Below are positions 41,661 to 56,139 of a stretch of DNA of 64,000 nucleotides, one piece after another (within the stretch, counting starts at the first letter, position 1; the number at the start of each line of letters is the position of its first letter). Where the stretch lies: positions 181,001 through 245,000 of the forward strand of contig JAODUP010000324.1 of the NCBI GenBank assembly GCA_025642065.1, in the 5' to 3' direction. A program made the position numbers and the translations under genes. Below the pieces are notes generated by a model. The model made no database searches, was not told where the DNA came from, and was given only the letters and a program-made list of their open reading frames with translations. This stretch comes from Paralvinella palmiformis. Its lineage: Eukaryota > Annelida > Polychaeta > Terebellida > Alvinellidae.

Positions 41661-42087
41661 CTAGGCAAGGGGTGGACCAATCGCACTAATAGCATTAGCA
41701 GAGGATCCATCTTCGTGTGTTATATTTCTCACATGATGCATATTAAGCAAAATATTCACCAGGAAATGTTGAGCTTATATTTATAACATTACATTAATGT
41801 ATAAGTATTGGCTGAGATTAGTTCAAGTATGCTGATATAAATCCTATATGAGTAAACTTGATACTAGTGTAAATATAGGTCAGGCACAGTCTGATCCTAG
41901 AAACATGGTAGTACTAGCAGAATATAAATATTGGCCATATAGTCTTGATATTAGATGATAATAGAGATAATTATTTTCTAATTAAAGAAAGCATATTCTG
42001 TTGGAAATAACAGGGATAATAATGAGTTGGTGAGAAATAGACTGTATTTATTTATAGTGTCCGCTCAAGCACAGCACCACAAAAGCC

Positions 42088-42089
<2 letters not shown>

Positions 42090-42134
<45 letters not shown>

Positions 42135-42158
42135 GTGTGTGTGTGTGTGTGTGTGTAT
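42090..42158. repeat. (TA)n(GT)n microsatellite
   Basis: About 42 nt of TA followed by about 25 nt of GT. Confidence 0.95.
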
Positions 42159-42239
42159 AATTATATAGTTGAATTGTCACTTTTTGAAAGAGAAAGAATT
42201 CAAAATCCTAGTTATGAGGAATACTTTTAACATTATGAA

Positions 42240-43350
42240 TGAATAAGTTTAACCAGCAATATACTTAAATACTATATGGCTGCTGCTCTTACTTCTATTC
42301 ATTGTTTTTTTACCTGCCTATGTCTATACTGGACTGCTGCAGCAACACAGTAAAAGAGAAATGTTATCAGCAGTAAATATCATAGCATCTTGTCTGTTAT
42401 ATTTTCTTCATCACACAGAAGTACCACAACTTCAAATGACATATAATGATTAGACACACCCTAAAATGTGTCATCTGACTACATAATGATTATGTATTTT
42501 TATCTGTCGAAGTTTTGCCCAAACCAAATTTACACTTTTTATATCATTATGGTATTTATTGCACACCAAAATCACTTTGTGCAGTCAGAAGAATGTATGT
42601 CTTTGTTTTACTTTAAAAACCAGCAAAATGTAATATTAGGTTTTTCTTAATGTTTACCAGTAACGTAATGCTTTGGCCACTATATTAAACTTAAGATGTA
42701 ATTTTCACTGTGAAGGAAGACTCATACAATAAAAATAAATTCCTGTATACCCTACTTTTTTTCCTGTACAGTTTTGGGGAAACACACATTAATTCCACAT
42801 TACATCAGATGAGGTGATAGCTGGAAATATGTTTATAAATTACTCAAGTGTTTGCTCTTCAAATTATCACAAAACTATACTTTCTGCAGCCGTACTATAA
42901 TTTGCTTAATACCAATTTTCATCACCACCTATCTAGCAGTAGTGTTTAACAATGAGTTCTAAATAGCTTACAAAGTGAGAAAAAACTGGGTCGGACTGTA
43001 TGGTGCTGACACCTGGTGAATAATGAAGCAGGCAACACATTGTAACAAATTCACAATAAATAAACCAAGTGATGTCACTGGTACATAACTGGCACAAACT
43101 TGATATATACTAGTACAACAGCAAGTATTCATAGTTATCTTCACCAAAATATATTATAAAAACAGGTAAGTGAAGTGCATGAATATATTAGACAATAAGT
43201 AGCTGCAGTTGCCCTTACTCTTAGCCAAATGTAGGGTATGTAGTAAGCCATTTTATATTACTTTATATAATTTTTGGACAAATAATACAGCTTTAGTCTT
43301 CTGTGTGATCTATAGTGATTAGCAACATCAACAAATGACCAGGTGGAGTG
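42240..43350. other. No gene recognised
   Basis: AT-rich sequence; no supportable exon, repeat family or hairpin seen by eye. Confidence 0.4.
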
Positions 43351-43354
43351 AAAA

Positions 43355-43665
43355 CTTAGGAAGGATAAGCAAGTCTGAAAAGGTGAGTTTTCAAATGGTG
43401 ACAAATAGAAACTATGCTATTTGTTCAGGGAGTGAATTTCCAAAGAGTAAGGACAGTAACTGAAAAAGCATGAGTCCCAGAATGACTTTTAACCCTGGGA
43501 ATAGACATCAAGTGAAAACCAGATGAACGGAGTTCTCTGGACTTCGGTGCTAGAGAAAGAATAGCAAATAAATATGAATGTTCTCCAGAAGAAAGAGTTT
43601 GATAGGCAATGGAACAGAGCTTGAAAATGGTGCGAGATTGAACAGGTAGACAGTTAAGAGATTTC
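43355..43665 (-). mobile_element. CR1-like LINE (family A), 3' end fragment
   Basis: The - strand encodes [39 protein letters not shown] and SHSGTHAFSV, collinear with the 3' end of the copies at 31160 and 2588. The tail is GACTTGCTTATCCTTCC. Confidence 0.75.
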
Positions 43666-43669
43666 ATTT

Positions 43670-46600
43670 ATTCATACTATTATATAGCACAATGTACGTG
43701 TATAAAGGTTTTCATGTGCAAACGTTACAAAATAATAGTGCAAAACAGTGAACATGAAAGTTAATATTACTAAGCAATGCACAAAAAATGTAAAAGCTCA
43801 CAGGTGTCGATTATTGGCCAGTCAGCATCCAACACCCAATCTCTTATAAGACATAATTTATTTATAGCTGATGAAATACAACAAATTTCGTTATCAACAG
43901 TATTTACAGAGATATTTTCTGTTAGATGCAACAACTGACTTAGAATGTTCACACATCTTCGCATATAATGATACAATCTGATTATTACTGTGTATTGCAC
44001 AATAATAAAAAGAAGCAAATCTCAATATTTGCATATCAATATTTACATCCCAATACAGATGCTTCAAGAAGACACAATGCGTTTGATTTGGTAAATTCCA
44101 TACACACCGAACACATTTTCTCCAAGCACAATAAAACTTATTAATGTATTCATAATGTAAATGTGTGTGTGTGTATGTATGCCAAAATTTTCAAAATAAA
44201 TGACCTTAACAAACACTTATAAACATATCTGTTTCCCCATTGGAAATTCTAATTTTAACCCACCACAGTTTATGACCCATCATAATTAATCAATATATAT
44301 ACTGCCATCTGTGATAGTTACCCCATACACAGTATGCACCAGACCTTGCATATAAAAAGTAGCCTGAATATTATAACCTGGTAATTATTCATTTTTATCT
44401 GTATCAGTAACACTAAGTTCAAATAATGGGCATATCCATATTGTTACATCTAAATAAAGTATCAGTAGTTAGCTTACTTCTGTGAGTGGTTAACAGTGTT
44501 CTTCAAAATATTCAGTTTGTTAATAATATAAGAGGATTAAGACAGTAACGGTAATTAAGCTAGGTGTGAATTCATACACCTAAATTTTAAGATTATGCTT
44601 GTCTTCACTTCACAATCAGTTCACTAAAGTAAATGGTGAACTGGTGATAAATTATTCTGGCCAAAATTCTGGAAAACTCGTAAACAACCAGTACATAACT
44701 AGCATGCATGCATACTTATGTGATCATTGTCTGCTCTGCTGGAGACTAGACTGTATCAAAAGGTATTCTGTCTGACTGTTAATGTGTGTCATACATAGGA
44801 CAGCGATACACCAGACCTACTGCAAACACAAAATCTTGACGTCCCTGAATTCTTCACTACTCCCTTCGGAAAGTAGTCCAATACTAAGATTGAGTCTCTA
44901 TCCGAATATATTTGGTAGTGACCATTCAGGATACAGCATTTTTGTTTGCAATTGTTTCAAATTCACTTGAGGGCAAACAACATATCAATGAACTTTACCA
45001 ACAAAATATTCCACAAATTATTTCTTTATTCTTAATATTAGATTAGTGAAATATAATCCTTTATTAATTTGGTATATTCTCATACATTATTGATGTAATT
45101 AGAACTCTCCTACAATGGTATTCTAAAAGAGTCACTTTCTAATGAACACTAAGTCAGATTTATTTTATCACGGGTCAAGTTACCTACAAAAAGGTAACTA
45201 GCATCTACAGAGCTCAAATTATGTGTGTGTATTACATCTACCAAATCTAATACTGTAAATTTTAATGTTAATCCTTAGTGGTATACAGGATACTAGGCCA
45301 TTCTTAGCTTCATGGAAGCGTGTACGAATAGTTTACATTGTATTTATTTTATAATCTGAAACATATCTGCTTAATGTTGCTGCTAATTGTTATATGACAT
45401 ATGAAACTATATGGGGGGGAATGCCAGGAAAACAACATATTACAAAATAAAAACCTACTGATACAACAATTTGTTTAATGCCAACATCAACTGTTCATCA
45501 TTAATCACAATTCCGTGTGCCTCATTGTTGGACAGTTCTTGCATCCACATGGCTGGTATCCAAAGCCGACCCCCTTTTCAACAAATCACAATAGTTCGTT
45601 AATTCCCTCTGGTTAATATACCGTGCTGCCATCTAGTGAATGATTATATGATTAATTATATAATCCAGTGACCGGGTTTCAGTAAACTGGTTATTTTAAA
45701 TATAACAACAGCTTAGCAGAAAATCTAATTTATAATGGTGTGTGTGTGTGTGTATGTTAATATTAATAATACTAATTTATATAGCATATTTTCATTTCTA
45801 TAACGTCTGAGGGAATCATCTGTCTAAGCTAACAGTCTGTATGGTTTAGGGGGTTTCAAAAATAGCAACAAAACTTCAACTTGAACAGACTGTAAATTAT
45901 AAATTTGGTTTTTTATATCCCTAAGTTATAAATAAACACCTCAACATGATTGATTACTTACCTACCATCTTCCAAAGCCTTATAATATGTTGTTTACACA
46001 AAGCTACATATACATCATGTACATTTGGCATGTGTGTGTGTGTGTGTGTGTGTGGGGGGGGGGGGCTTTATCCAAAATACACACACACTTGATAGATCAA
46101 TATTTGATAGTCCCGTAACTAATACAGTGAGTTACTCAAATGGTAGCTTACTAATAAGCAGCCACAGAGTATTATTCTATCAAAAGTTCTCTAAACAAAT
46201 AATGTCATGCTCATACCTGCCAACCAATCAAACCATGCTGAATATATGCTCGTAGCTCAGTCTGGCCGCTAGCAAGTTTCCTGGATTAATACTAAATCTG
46301 AGACTCTTGTGAAATCCCCATAGCACTGGCTGACTGAATGAAACAGTACTCATCAAAGCCTTAGTAAATAAACTCAGATTCTGTTCAAAGGCAAAGAAAG
46401 ATATTGCCTACAAAATGACAGCAGCTCAGAACTTACAGTAATAACACATATAGCCACAGGATGCTGACTGAAAGTACATTTACTGGACAGCAAAAAATGA
46501 AAAATCAACATGAAAGAATGAAGCATCTACTTAAGTAAAGATGACACAAACTGGCTGGGTGAATGGATGAGTTAGTCAGTCAGTTTTTTGTTTATACTCA

Positions 46601-47780
46601 GCAGTGGTTACAACTAGGGCACACGGCCAAGAAAAACAAAATGACCACGCTAAAGCATTTAAATCAAAAGATAAAACACCTTGTAGACAAAGGCATTGCT
46701 GGAATTTAGTCCCACAGGTTCATGGATGACACATAGGATGATATACCAAAAATGAGTACCCTACATTAATCAGATAGTGAATATTAGTTTAGATGATCAG
46801 TAAGCATTGTAAGTCACATTTAAGAACACAATAGCACACCATAGCATAGCATTGAATGAAAAGACACATGAGATGAAGTTAAAAGAGACACAAGATGTAA
46901 GCATACTGGAATAAGAAGACAGAGATACTACATAAAATCGCATCTCTATACCGGAACACTCCTAATTTATACAACTGAAACACACTACTAGCATGATAAA
47001 AGCAGTACCTTCATTGATGCACAGCTGTGTAGCAATTCCCATGGTGGCTCACCTTAGTCATGCCAAGCAATTCCTATGTATGAAGTAGAATTGTTTCAAG
47101 ACAGTTCATCTGAACAGTTCACTGACATGAGAGCTACCTTGCGGCATCTCAGAGCTATATATAACTTGGAGTAGAAATAGTCCTCACATTTGCTGCATTG
47201 TGCCGGTTCTTCAACCTTTTTAATTATCAAGTTTGCATAATGTGATGTACACTAGTCAAATTGTAATTTATATCATGGCTCATGTCAAACCATTTCTCAG
47301 TCTGGCTATCTAGACCTATCATCGCATCCTAATTTAATACCAACCTCTGTGCACTGAAAACATCACGTTCTTAAACAGGGTAGCCGTATTATTCACCTGG
47401 TGAGTTTATTTAATAAAACTGGCAACACTTCTGACGAACAAAATGATAACATGAATCTAATCATTTCACCCGAAACTGGAAAAAGCAATATCTAAAATTA
47501 TACCAACCTGGCCTAAATAGTAGATGACCTACTTAAACTGTTGTCCTATAACATCAACCACCTGATAACCCTCCAGAAAAGATAGAAATCTTGGCAGACA
47601 GCCCCAAAACATGTTTTTTTCCTGGCAAAATATAACAAAATGAACGCTAAATAGTACATCACCAGCGAACGATACATCCTATTCACTAGTTTTCTAGCTC
47701 TACTACCATAAGCCCAACACTTGGTCCAATTATTAGTGATATTTCATTCTCACTAGAAAATACATATAGTTATCTATTGA
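43670..47780. other. No gene recognised
   Basis: Intergenic AT-rich sequence. A (GT)n-poly-G run lies at 46031-46065 and GT runs near 44162 and 45738. Possible old SINE remnants near 46600-46740 are too degraded to call. Confidence 0.4.
46031..46065. repeat. (TG)n(G)n run
   Basis: About 23 nt of TG followed by about 12 G. Confidence 0.9.
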
Positions 47781-48612
47781 GTGACACCTACAATATATAT
47801 ATATATAGCTCTCTCAAATTGTAATTATTAACATGGCACATAGGTAGGCTAATTCAATGAAGAAAACACAACTGGTCTGTAATTAAATGATTCCCACATC
47901 AAATCATTATAGAGATAATTTTAAACAAACACACTCAGGTGAGAAGACCTCACCAGTTAAGATGTCTGGCTAAATAGTAAATGAAACGCTCACTACCACA
48001 TCCGGGGATCAAATTTCAACCCTCCACGCATCAACTATCATTGTAGTAAGCATGATTAGCAAACAATTTTGTTTATAATCACATTGATCAAAGATAGTAA
48101 TGCATTAATAAATGTATTGAAGTTGAATAATATTTGTAAAATCTCAGTAAACATTGTAAATATGTATTCCCGGGTCCTTTTTTAATATAAAGGCTTTGTG
48201 CTGGTTGGCATTAAAATTTGCGGGTCATTCTAATTGCCTGTATGGATTTGTAAATCTCACACAAATTATCACAGGCACATTTCCATTTGTCTAACAACTT
48301 GCAAAACAGTTAGCCTAGTAGAATATATATGATGATCATGTAAGCTAACTGTTTGTAAATAGTGATCTGGTGACGTGTAGATCTAGCGTGCTTGGCTTAG
48401 AACAATCCTAGTATAATTATATTGAATGGTCTTTATACACGAATGCATAACCCAGTGATATAATGTGGTAAATAACAGACATAAAACAGTGTCAGAAGGA
48501 CCACGTGCGACTTCCTTATTAGGGATAACCGTGTTTTGGCGTATGGAAATTTGTCAATAATCTCAAACATTGACAAATGGTTTCTCCTTATAAAACTGTA
48601 AAATTTCTATTT

Positions 48613-48620
<8 letters not shown>

Positions 48621-48652
<32 letters not shown>
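48621..48652. repeat. (TA)n microsatellite
   Basis: Uninterrupted TA dinucleotides. Confidence 0.92.
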
Positions 48653-48654
<2 letters not shown>

Positions 48655-49854
48655 GACCACCATTATTTAAGTACATCATACATGTACCTAAACAGAGACC
48701 ATATTCTACAAAGATTTTTAACAAATACATAAATAGGCTTGCCCTGTAAGCCAGAAAGTGGGCTGTAGGGTCACTTAGCTGAATTACAAGAAAGGTTATC
48801 AGCTTGTTTTCATGATGTTAGCTAACTGGGACAGTATAAGCATTTATGTTTTTGAAATATGATTGAAGTGAATTTTTCTTTCTGGTATTTTTATATGCTA
48901 GATCTCAATCAAAAGATAATCCCCAAACTTAAGGTTTAGCCAACCACCCACACTACAAACGACCAAATTAGCCATGTATGGTATGGTATACTGTTCACAT
49001 CCCAAACAGTTATCCCACACCAACCTTATGTTCCATTACAGCTGATCTCTCTCTTTGGACTATGAAAGTTAACTCCATCGTAATCGCCATCCGGACTAAC
49101 AATAAACCAATAAATCAACAACTGCAGCATGTTACTGTTAGTCTTTATCTACACACAGTGTCTTTTCATACCGACTGATTTAGAGAAGCACACCTAACTA
49201 AATTTGACATTGTCAACCTGCTTTCCACTGTCCTACCTAAGACTATATTTAGCTACCTAAACTATTTGACCCGTAAAATAAATAAAGGAACGAACGGTCT
49301 ATTTATCATAACAGTTCTCATATTCACTTTATCAAGCTTTATAGTAAATGGAAAACGTGTTTTAAATGAACTGATGTTGTAGCTCAAGGTATGATATCAG
49401 AAACTGAAAACAAATTCTAAAGGCTGATTATTATCCTGATATAGCTGTAATTTAAAACATAGAAAAAGCAATACCGGTCGCACCCATGCCTCTCACACAA
49501 CAGTATAGGCCACACAATATGACATACAAAAACTTCTGATTAACTGATACGTTTCTATGCAATTCTACCCATCTTCTCCCAGTAAGTACCTATGACTACT
49601 AGAGATGCAATCTATTATAACAGCCCCTGGTTGCACCGAGAGATTCCTAACTAAGATAATTATATCTGTAGAAAATCTACATCTGTCAGGCTGAACTGTC
49701 TATTAATAACTCTGAGTTATCATAAACTGGCTAAATATAGCCATATTTGTCAAGGCTCACTATATTTTTGTGTGTTGTTTATAGAAGCGGATTTTATAAT
49801 GTTTATAATGAGTAACTGACTGACTGGGAAATTATATAAATATGGAGCTTTTTA

Positions 49855-49912
49855 CTGATGGATGAAACACCCACACAAACATAGGCAACACTGGGATTCA
49901 AATAGTTCTACA
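49855..49912 (-). mobile_element. Possible SINE fragment
   Basis: The - strand reads ATTTGAATCCCAGTGTTGCC and TTTGTGTGGGTGTTTCATCC, resembling a B-box plus the GGGTGTTTCATC stretch of SINE family A. Short and uncertain. Confidence 0.35.
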
Positions 49913-51922
49913 TGTTGGTTATTTAAAAAACTTTTCATCCGATATACAAGCAAGACAAAACATTCCTGGCTGGCAAACACTGAAACTACTACACTGAGTG
50001 GAGTTGCCCTTTATACTGAAATGGGTTACAGTATTATAGACTGTACTCGGTCCTGGCTGGCCATTATAGTCCATGGCCCCATCACATACGTTAACAGCAT
50101 GACAAATCTGGGATCCGGTCCTATCACCCCCTGGTCTTTTGCCCTTACGTCATTTGCCCCTCGTTCTTTAGCTGGGGGAGTAAAAGACCTGGACCCCAAA
50201 AATCTATGTAGCCATACATCCACTTCACCCTGATTATAAAGTTTTTATGAATATCTTTAATAACATGAACATAAATGCTACACTTCACAGCATATAGCAT
50301 GTCGTATTAACTACCTTCTTTATAACAATGTAATAATTAGTGTGTGTGTGTGTGTGTGAAATTAAGATAAATAAATGTAAAAGAAGCAGACAAAGAGCTA
50401 GCCATACAGAAAACAGCCTACTTATCTTACCATATATCACAATTGCTTTATTAAATGCTATAATAAATGTACCAGATGTCTGTTAACAAACATGTTTATG
50501 AATCAGTGTATTTTAACAGTCCTTAATCTGGTACAGTTGGCAGTCGCAGACTGATTTCTGGACTAGGCTGATAAAATCTAAATGATCCTGTTGTTTCATG
50601 GACATGTTCAGACAGTTAAAAAAACAAGCACTGAGTAGGTTTGTAAATATTCTTGTACTAATATAACAGGTATCTTATATACATAACTAAGTGCTGCAAG
50701 AGACTGAAAAATTGTACCCAGAACAGCAGAAGAAAACAGATCAATCATATGCAGAATGATCACCTCGGAAATTAGGTCAGAAAACACAGTGAGTACTTAG
50801 CTTTTGAATCAATATTATGCAAAAATATGTACATTAAGCAAAAGGACACGGTAATACTGCGCATTTGATAAATCGATGGCACTCACTGAAACATACTATG
50901 AAACATCAGTAACATTCTAATAAATACATGTATTCCGATAGACAAGGACATTAACATATACGCTACATCACATACACTCATAGCTAACTCACAATAACTA
51001 ACAATACATATTACAAAACTATTAACCAGTAATAACAAAAAATATTCAAATTACCTCAGTTATCAACTGTAGTTCGGTAATGAATATTATACTTGCTTTT
51101 AATTCTCTGTGCCTTATTATACACAGCTAAAACACAACACACACACACTTTGGCCAGTGATGATTACTGTTAAACTAGTTAATACACATATAATGTTCTC
51201 ATTTTACAGCATCTCACATGAAACACGATGTAGCTGACCTATTTCTGTCACACACCCAAGATATGAACTAGTCATAATGAACTAGTATTACCCAGATTAC
51301 ATACAACATTAAGCCATAAAACAGGTGAGTTATTACTACATATTTAGTCAAAAACAATCCTTAACTAAAATAAATTTAATGTCCTCTTCTCTTGTTTCAG
51401 TTCAAATTATATACTCTAATGATCTGAGCATAAGTCAGACCTGGTATTATACATTTATCACCTTGGATCGCTGGAGAATTGTCACACTTGGGACCCCAAG
51501 ACACCTGCACAGTGGCTTGCTGAACTGACAAAGATAGCACTTATTATGACCAAAGCTCAATTTGACACTGATAGATAGATAAGTTCTGTTACATCTAAAG
51601 CTGGTAATGATGAAAAATTTATTGTTTACAGTAAGCTGCATATCTGACAGTGATAGTAAACGCACATTTAATTTATTTCCCAATAACTTCACTTGACTGT
51701 AGTTTATCCGTCCTCAATTATGAACCTGATATCAATAGGCAGTCTCTCTCACAGAGGGGGTCTAAAGGTAGTTTACGCAACTCCCCCCTCCCTCCACACA
51801 CATACACACTGAGGAAATATGACATAGTTTAGCATGAAATGTCATTATCCTTAATAAGTGCTATGATGATGTACAAAGATGATGCAATAAAGATGTTTAG
51901 TTGTCTGTATCAGTTCTCTTTT

Positions 51923-51978
51923 TCACACACACGCGCGCGCACACACACGCACGCACACACAGAGAGAGAGGGGGGGGG
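51923..51978. repeat. (CA)(CG)(CA)(GA)(G)n compound microsatellite
   Basis: CA, CGCG, CA/CG, AGAG and poly-G blocks in succession. Confidence 0.92.
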
Positions 51979-52429
51979 AATATTATTTAAGCTCCTGAAC
52001 ATACATACAAATCATTGTGTTTACATCATGTAAAAGAATTAACATTCCAGACCTAGTACAATAAACGTGACTGTGAGCACAACTTAACCAGAAAAATATC
52101 ATAATTGCTAAGAGGCTAACGTGGTAATGGTAAAATATCTCTATGCATGTACAACAAACTATCCTATAACATGTAAATCATCATCATCATCATGTACCAG
52201 CATATTATAGACCTACCTGTCAACACCACACTTATCAAACTGAGGCTCGTTAAATACTACAAGTTATATGTCCAGCATGTAAACTATCCGATCTACTCCA
52301 CATGGCTACTCATAACACACTACTGCCTAACCCCCAACAGCGAATGACAGTTACAAAAATAGCACCGCCGCCTACCGTAATACTGACAGCAAAAAGAGAA
52401 ATGATGAACAAACTGTCTGTCTGCTGAAG

Positions 52430-52810
52430 GACAAGGTGAGGATATTCACTCCCTGGCACTACCTCACTGCACTTGGCCTCTACCTCACTGCACTGAGGCG
52501 GGGCGCTCTGCTCTCTCTCTCTCTCTCTCTCTACAATGATCTCTGTGTACTTGTTCTGGGACAGGGGCCTTACTGGCAAACACACGACCGGCCGCCACCA
52601 AACAGGCAAGCAGTCTCTTTCTGTGTGTGTGTGTGTGCATGCTCGTGTTGAGGGACGCATTATGAAGTTACGTAAGGACGCAATGTTGTGTGTGTGTGTG
52701 TGTTTCCCAGTCATGGTCATTCACCTTGTCGTGACGACGGTAGGTCAGTTTCCAGGACAAAGCTCTAAAACTGTATTATGTGCACTCCATGAAATAAGGC
52801 AGAGAGACGC
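52430..52810. other. GC-richer segment with CT and GT runs
   Basis: This stretch is noticeably richer in G and C than its surroundings and holds a (CT)n run (52509-52532) and two (GT)n runs (52622-52637, 52687-52703). The open frames across it are mostly microsatellite-encoded. A promoter or 5' UTR of an unseen gene is possible but unsupported. Confidence 0.3.
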
Positions 52811-53894
52811 CAGCAGGTAATATGCTTTATACATACTGATGACATAGAGCAAAAGGCTAACAAAGAGAAAACAGAACAATACTGAGTATATTACACATCT
52901 ATATAATGATGACAAAATATATGTTGTCCTTCAGTAACCTGATATCAACAGTTAAACTTAACAACTGCCTTATTTTATATGGCTTTCAACATTAAGGTTA
53001 TAGATCCTATGTGAAGATAAACCTCTCCCTCCCTATAAAATGGTGGGCAGTGGTGAAGCTATCTTCTTTGTTCACCCATTTATCAAGTGGGATAACAACG
53101 TGGGAGTCCAAAACATATTACCATCTACCTAAAGAATGGAAATAGTGATCAAGGACTGGTGAATTCAGTATTTCATCACGCCACAAACTGGAAAGGCCAC
53201 TTTACTACTATCAATAATTAGGGGGAAAATAGCAGTGTCAGTCAAGTTATATTTAGATTATTAGTAAAACCATGTTAAGAATGAATGATGTACCAGCTTA
53301 ACAAAATGACAGAGATCATTCTCCATACAAGACCATATTCATATTTCAAAGCTATTTAACCTACATTTGTAACATTAATATTCTGCCTTAAGATTTTCAT
53401 ATCATATAAATTCATCATTTTAGATATATCATTCAACTGATAGAACTTGATATCTACGCCTCTCACCCACTATTTATTTCTTTATTAAAGAAAAATTATC
53501 TTTTCTTAATTCTCACTTCACACTGATATAAATACTCGGGCATTGCCAAGATAGCTGGTTTGTTTAAATCTTGACAGCTTTCTGCAAGTAGCTAAGTTTA
53601 TGTGATTTATTTTTGTACTTCAGTCTATTAGTGATACAGAACACAAACCAAGTTGTTCACATGAAATGGATGGCTAACTTACTGAAAATGTCAGAATGAA
53701 GAATCATTCAAAATCACTAAGTTGAAACGATATGATTTAAGAGAATCAGTGAATTTGCATAAATATCTCCATGTACCCATAAAAAGCTGATCATGTACAC
53801 CTTTTATTAATCTTTACTACTAACTGTTGTTGCGTCATACTTCTTCACTATTTTGGGTTTATAATTTGAGATTCTCTGCGCCTGTGCTATTTAG

Positions 53895-53949
53895 CCCCCC
53901 CCCCTCACACACACACACACACACACACAATATATATATATATATATAA
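53895..53949. repeat. (C)n(AC)n(TA)n compound microsatellite
   Basis: Poly-C, AC and TA blocks in succession. Confidence 0.92.
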
Positions 53950-54109
53950 TGTTATTATATTGTTTCATCCTGAATTTGAATTTATTAGTTAGTTAGTAGT
54001 GTGGAATAAGGCACTGGCACATATAGTAAATCTCTCAAATAGTAAATTCAAACTCAGGAGGACTCATCACAGGACTGAATCCAGAGCATTGACTTTTCAT
54101 GCTGAACCA

Positions 54110-54250
54110 TGAGTAATATTTCGCTGTTCCCTTGTGCACATAGGTTAAATGGGAGAGCTACCTCCAAAATAATAGATGAAATGCCTTCAAAACAACTCAG
54201 TCAGGATTTCAACTAAGGTTTTAGAAGTATAGCCCCAACACTTATAACAT
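54110..54250 (-). mobile_element. Divergent SINE family A body
   Basis: The - strand reads GTTTTGAAGGCATTTCATCT, GGAGGTAGCTCTCCCATTTA and ACCTATGTGCACAA, aligning with the family A body, but old and diverged. The adjacent 'AAGGCACTGGCACA' block occurs twice (54010 and 54310). Confidence 0.5.
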
Positions 54251-54594
54251 GGAGACATCTCTGTCTGTCTATGAGTGTGCGCGCGCGCGTGCATGTAGCA
54301 ATATGGGATAAGGCACTGGCACAGATAATTAGAAATTGTTAATACAAACTCTGGATGTTTCATCTGGATGACCCATCCACAGAACTAACATATTGAAATG
54401 TGTAATAACTCAGAAAGTCCATGTATATCTGCATGTGACAACAGAGAAAAATCTTAATTACACATCTGGATAATTAAAATTTGATAAATAAAAAATTCCT
54501 TCAAATAGTTATATATATTATTATAATGTTTCATTGGCATTCACAACATACCTCCTGATAACAGAGTAAGGTTCCACATAAATGAGTGGACTAA

Positions 54595-54596
<2 letters not shown>

Positions 54597-54637
<41 letters not shown>
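54597..54637. repeat. (TA)n microsatellite
   Basis: Uninterrupted TA dinucleotides. Confidence 0.95.
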
Positions 54638-54639
<2 letters not shown>

Positions 54640-54670
54640 CATCCCATGCTTAACAAGACAACAGAGCATT

Positions 54671-54835
54671 ATGATGGCCCAGTGGTTAGAGCACTGTGCT
54701 GTAAACCACCAGTCTGGGTTCGAATCTGGTTGGTGCCTGCATTTGTGGTATCTGTTTTCCACCTAGGAGACACCCCTCGACTATATGTCCTAGGTGTGAT
54801 CAGTGGTGCAGATAAACAACTCAATTCAACTGAAG
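54671..54835 (+). mobile_element. tRNA-derived SINE, family B, near complete
   Basis: ATGATGGCCCAGTGGTTAGA-GC is an A-box-like start and GGGTTCGAATCTGG a B-box match 30-40 nt later. The body TGCATTTGTGGTATCTGTTT-TCC, GGTGTGATCAGTGG follows. No cloverleaf can be closed, so this is a SINE and not a tRNA gene. Confidence 0.75.
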
Positions 54836-55985
54836 CTTAACAAGGCAACAATGAAAGTGAGCTTCATTACAAATTAATGACATGTCAAATTTATTAAAAA
54901 AACAGCCGCCTATCATTTCCTGTACAAAACCATATTCATAAAATCATGGCCCTAAGCTAATTAACTTAAATTTCAAGACAGCTAACAGTGATCAGAATCA
55001 GGCCTCCTGAAAAATAGTAGATTATTTACTAAGAGCAACGTGACCGGAGGCAACTTATAAACATCTGATTGAGAACATCTCTATTAGCTCAAGGGATAAT
55101 GGCTGTTATCTAAGTAAAGCATACTGTACATGCTACAACTTGTTTATGGTAAGGCTGAGATAGTGTAATGAAAAAAAAAGGTTAGTCAGAAAACGCCAGA
55201 TGAGTGGGTACTTCGTGTAAAACTGTACAGTTTTTAGAAAAACAAAAGGTAAGACGTAACAGATTCTGAAAACTTATCTGACAATTAACCTCTGTATGGA
55301 TGAATGAGCTGAATCTCAAAAGATAAAGATAATTATTTGTCAAGAGTACAACATATTGTGATCAGGCACAATAAACATAAAACAAACACTTATTATCAAA
55401 CAAATCATACCTCCCAAAGGTATCTCTACATAACAATTACACTCTCATCTAAAAGCAATGACAACCTTTTATTTATTAGGTCTTTAAAGAAATAATTAAA
55501 CTCAAATCCCTGGGGTTCATTTCTGTGGGATGTTTCACCCTTGGCTAAACAATGCAATCACAAAGTTGATTTCATTTACAACTCCTCTTCTATCAATAAG
55601 GTCATTGTAGTTTTTATAAAAACAACAATAATGAATGCATTACACACTAAATCTCGCAAAGTTCAAGTGATTAATCAATCATACTTGTGGATCACTCTAC
55701 TTAGTTACCATTTTATATCTGGTACAATATTATGTTAAGTTGTTGTTTTACTAGTGTTATGAAAATCTAGACCAAGGTTTTCCTGTATGTATTTTTCATG
55801 AAGCTGACAGGATGACTTGAATAACACAATTTTAAACATCCAAAATAATGGTCCGAAAATACAATGTTACTAACTGATTCTGGAAACTGGGAAGATCTCT
55901 ATCAAAGTAACGTCAAAACAACTAACAATACAAAAAATTATTTCAGATTTGATTTTTAGTACTGAAATCAAATAATATAATGGTT

Positions 55986-56129
55986 GGTTAAATGGGCCGA
56001 ACGACATCCAAAACTAATGAAGCGAAGTCAAAGATGAAACAACTTTCAGATATGCCACCCGGGGATTCGAACACGGAAGCTAGTGTCACCTGTAGTCCAA
56101 CACACTACCGCTAGACCATGGAGACGCCA
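55986..56129 (-). mobile_element. tRNA-derived SINE, family A
   Basis: On the - strand: GGCGTCTCCATGGTCTAG-CGG, GTGTTCGAATCCCCGG (B-box), GTGGCATATCTGAAAG-TTG, TTTCATCTTTGACTTCG. Head and body of family A, without the 3' end. Confidence 0.8.
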
Positions 56130-56139
56130 GTAAATTCAC

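Noticed and set aside
49862..50233. 123-codon + strand frame
   Set aside because: It begins in a probable SINE fragment and shows no domain or conserved pattern; an equally long antisense frame overlaps it.
52310..52820. Frames of 71-136 codons on both strands
   Set aside because: Largely microsatellite-encoded (CT and GT runs) with overlapping frames on both strands and no recognisable domain.
54671..54745. tRNA gene
   Set aside because: Has A- and B-box-like motifs but no acceptor stem or complete cloverleaf, and related dispersed copies exist, so it was called a SINE.
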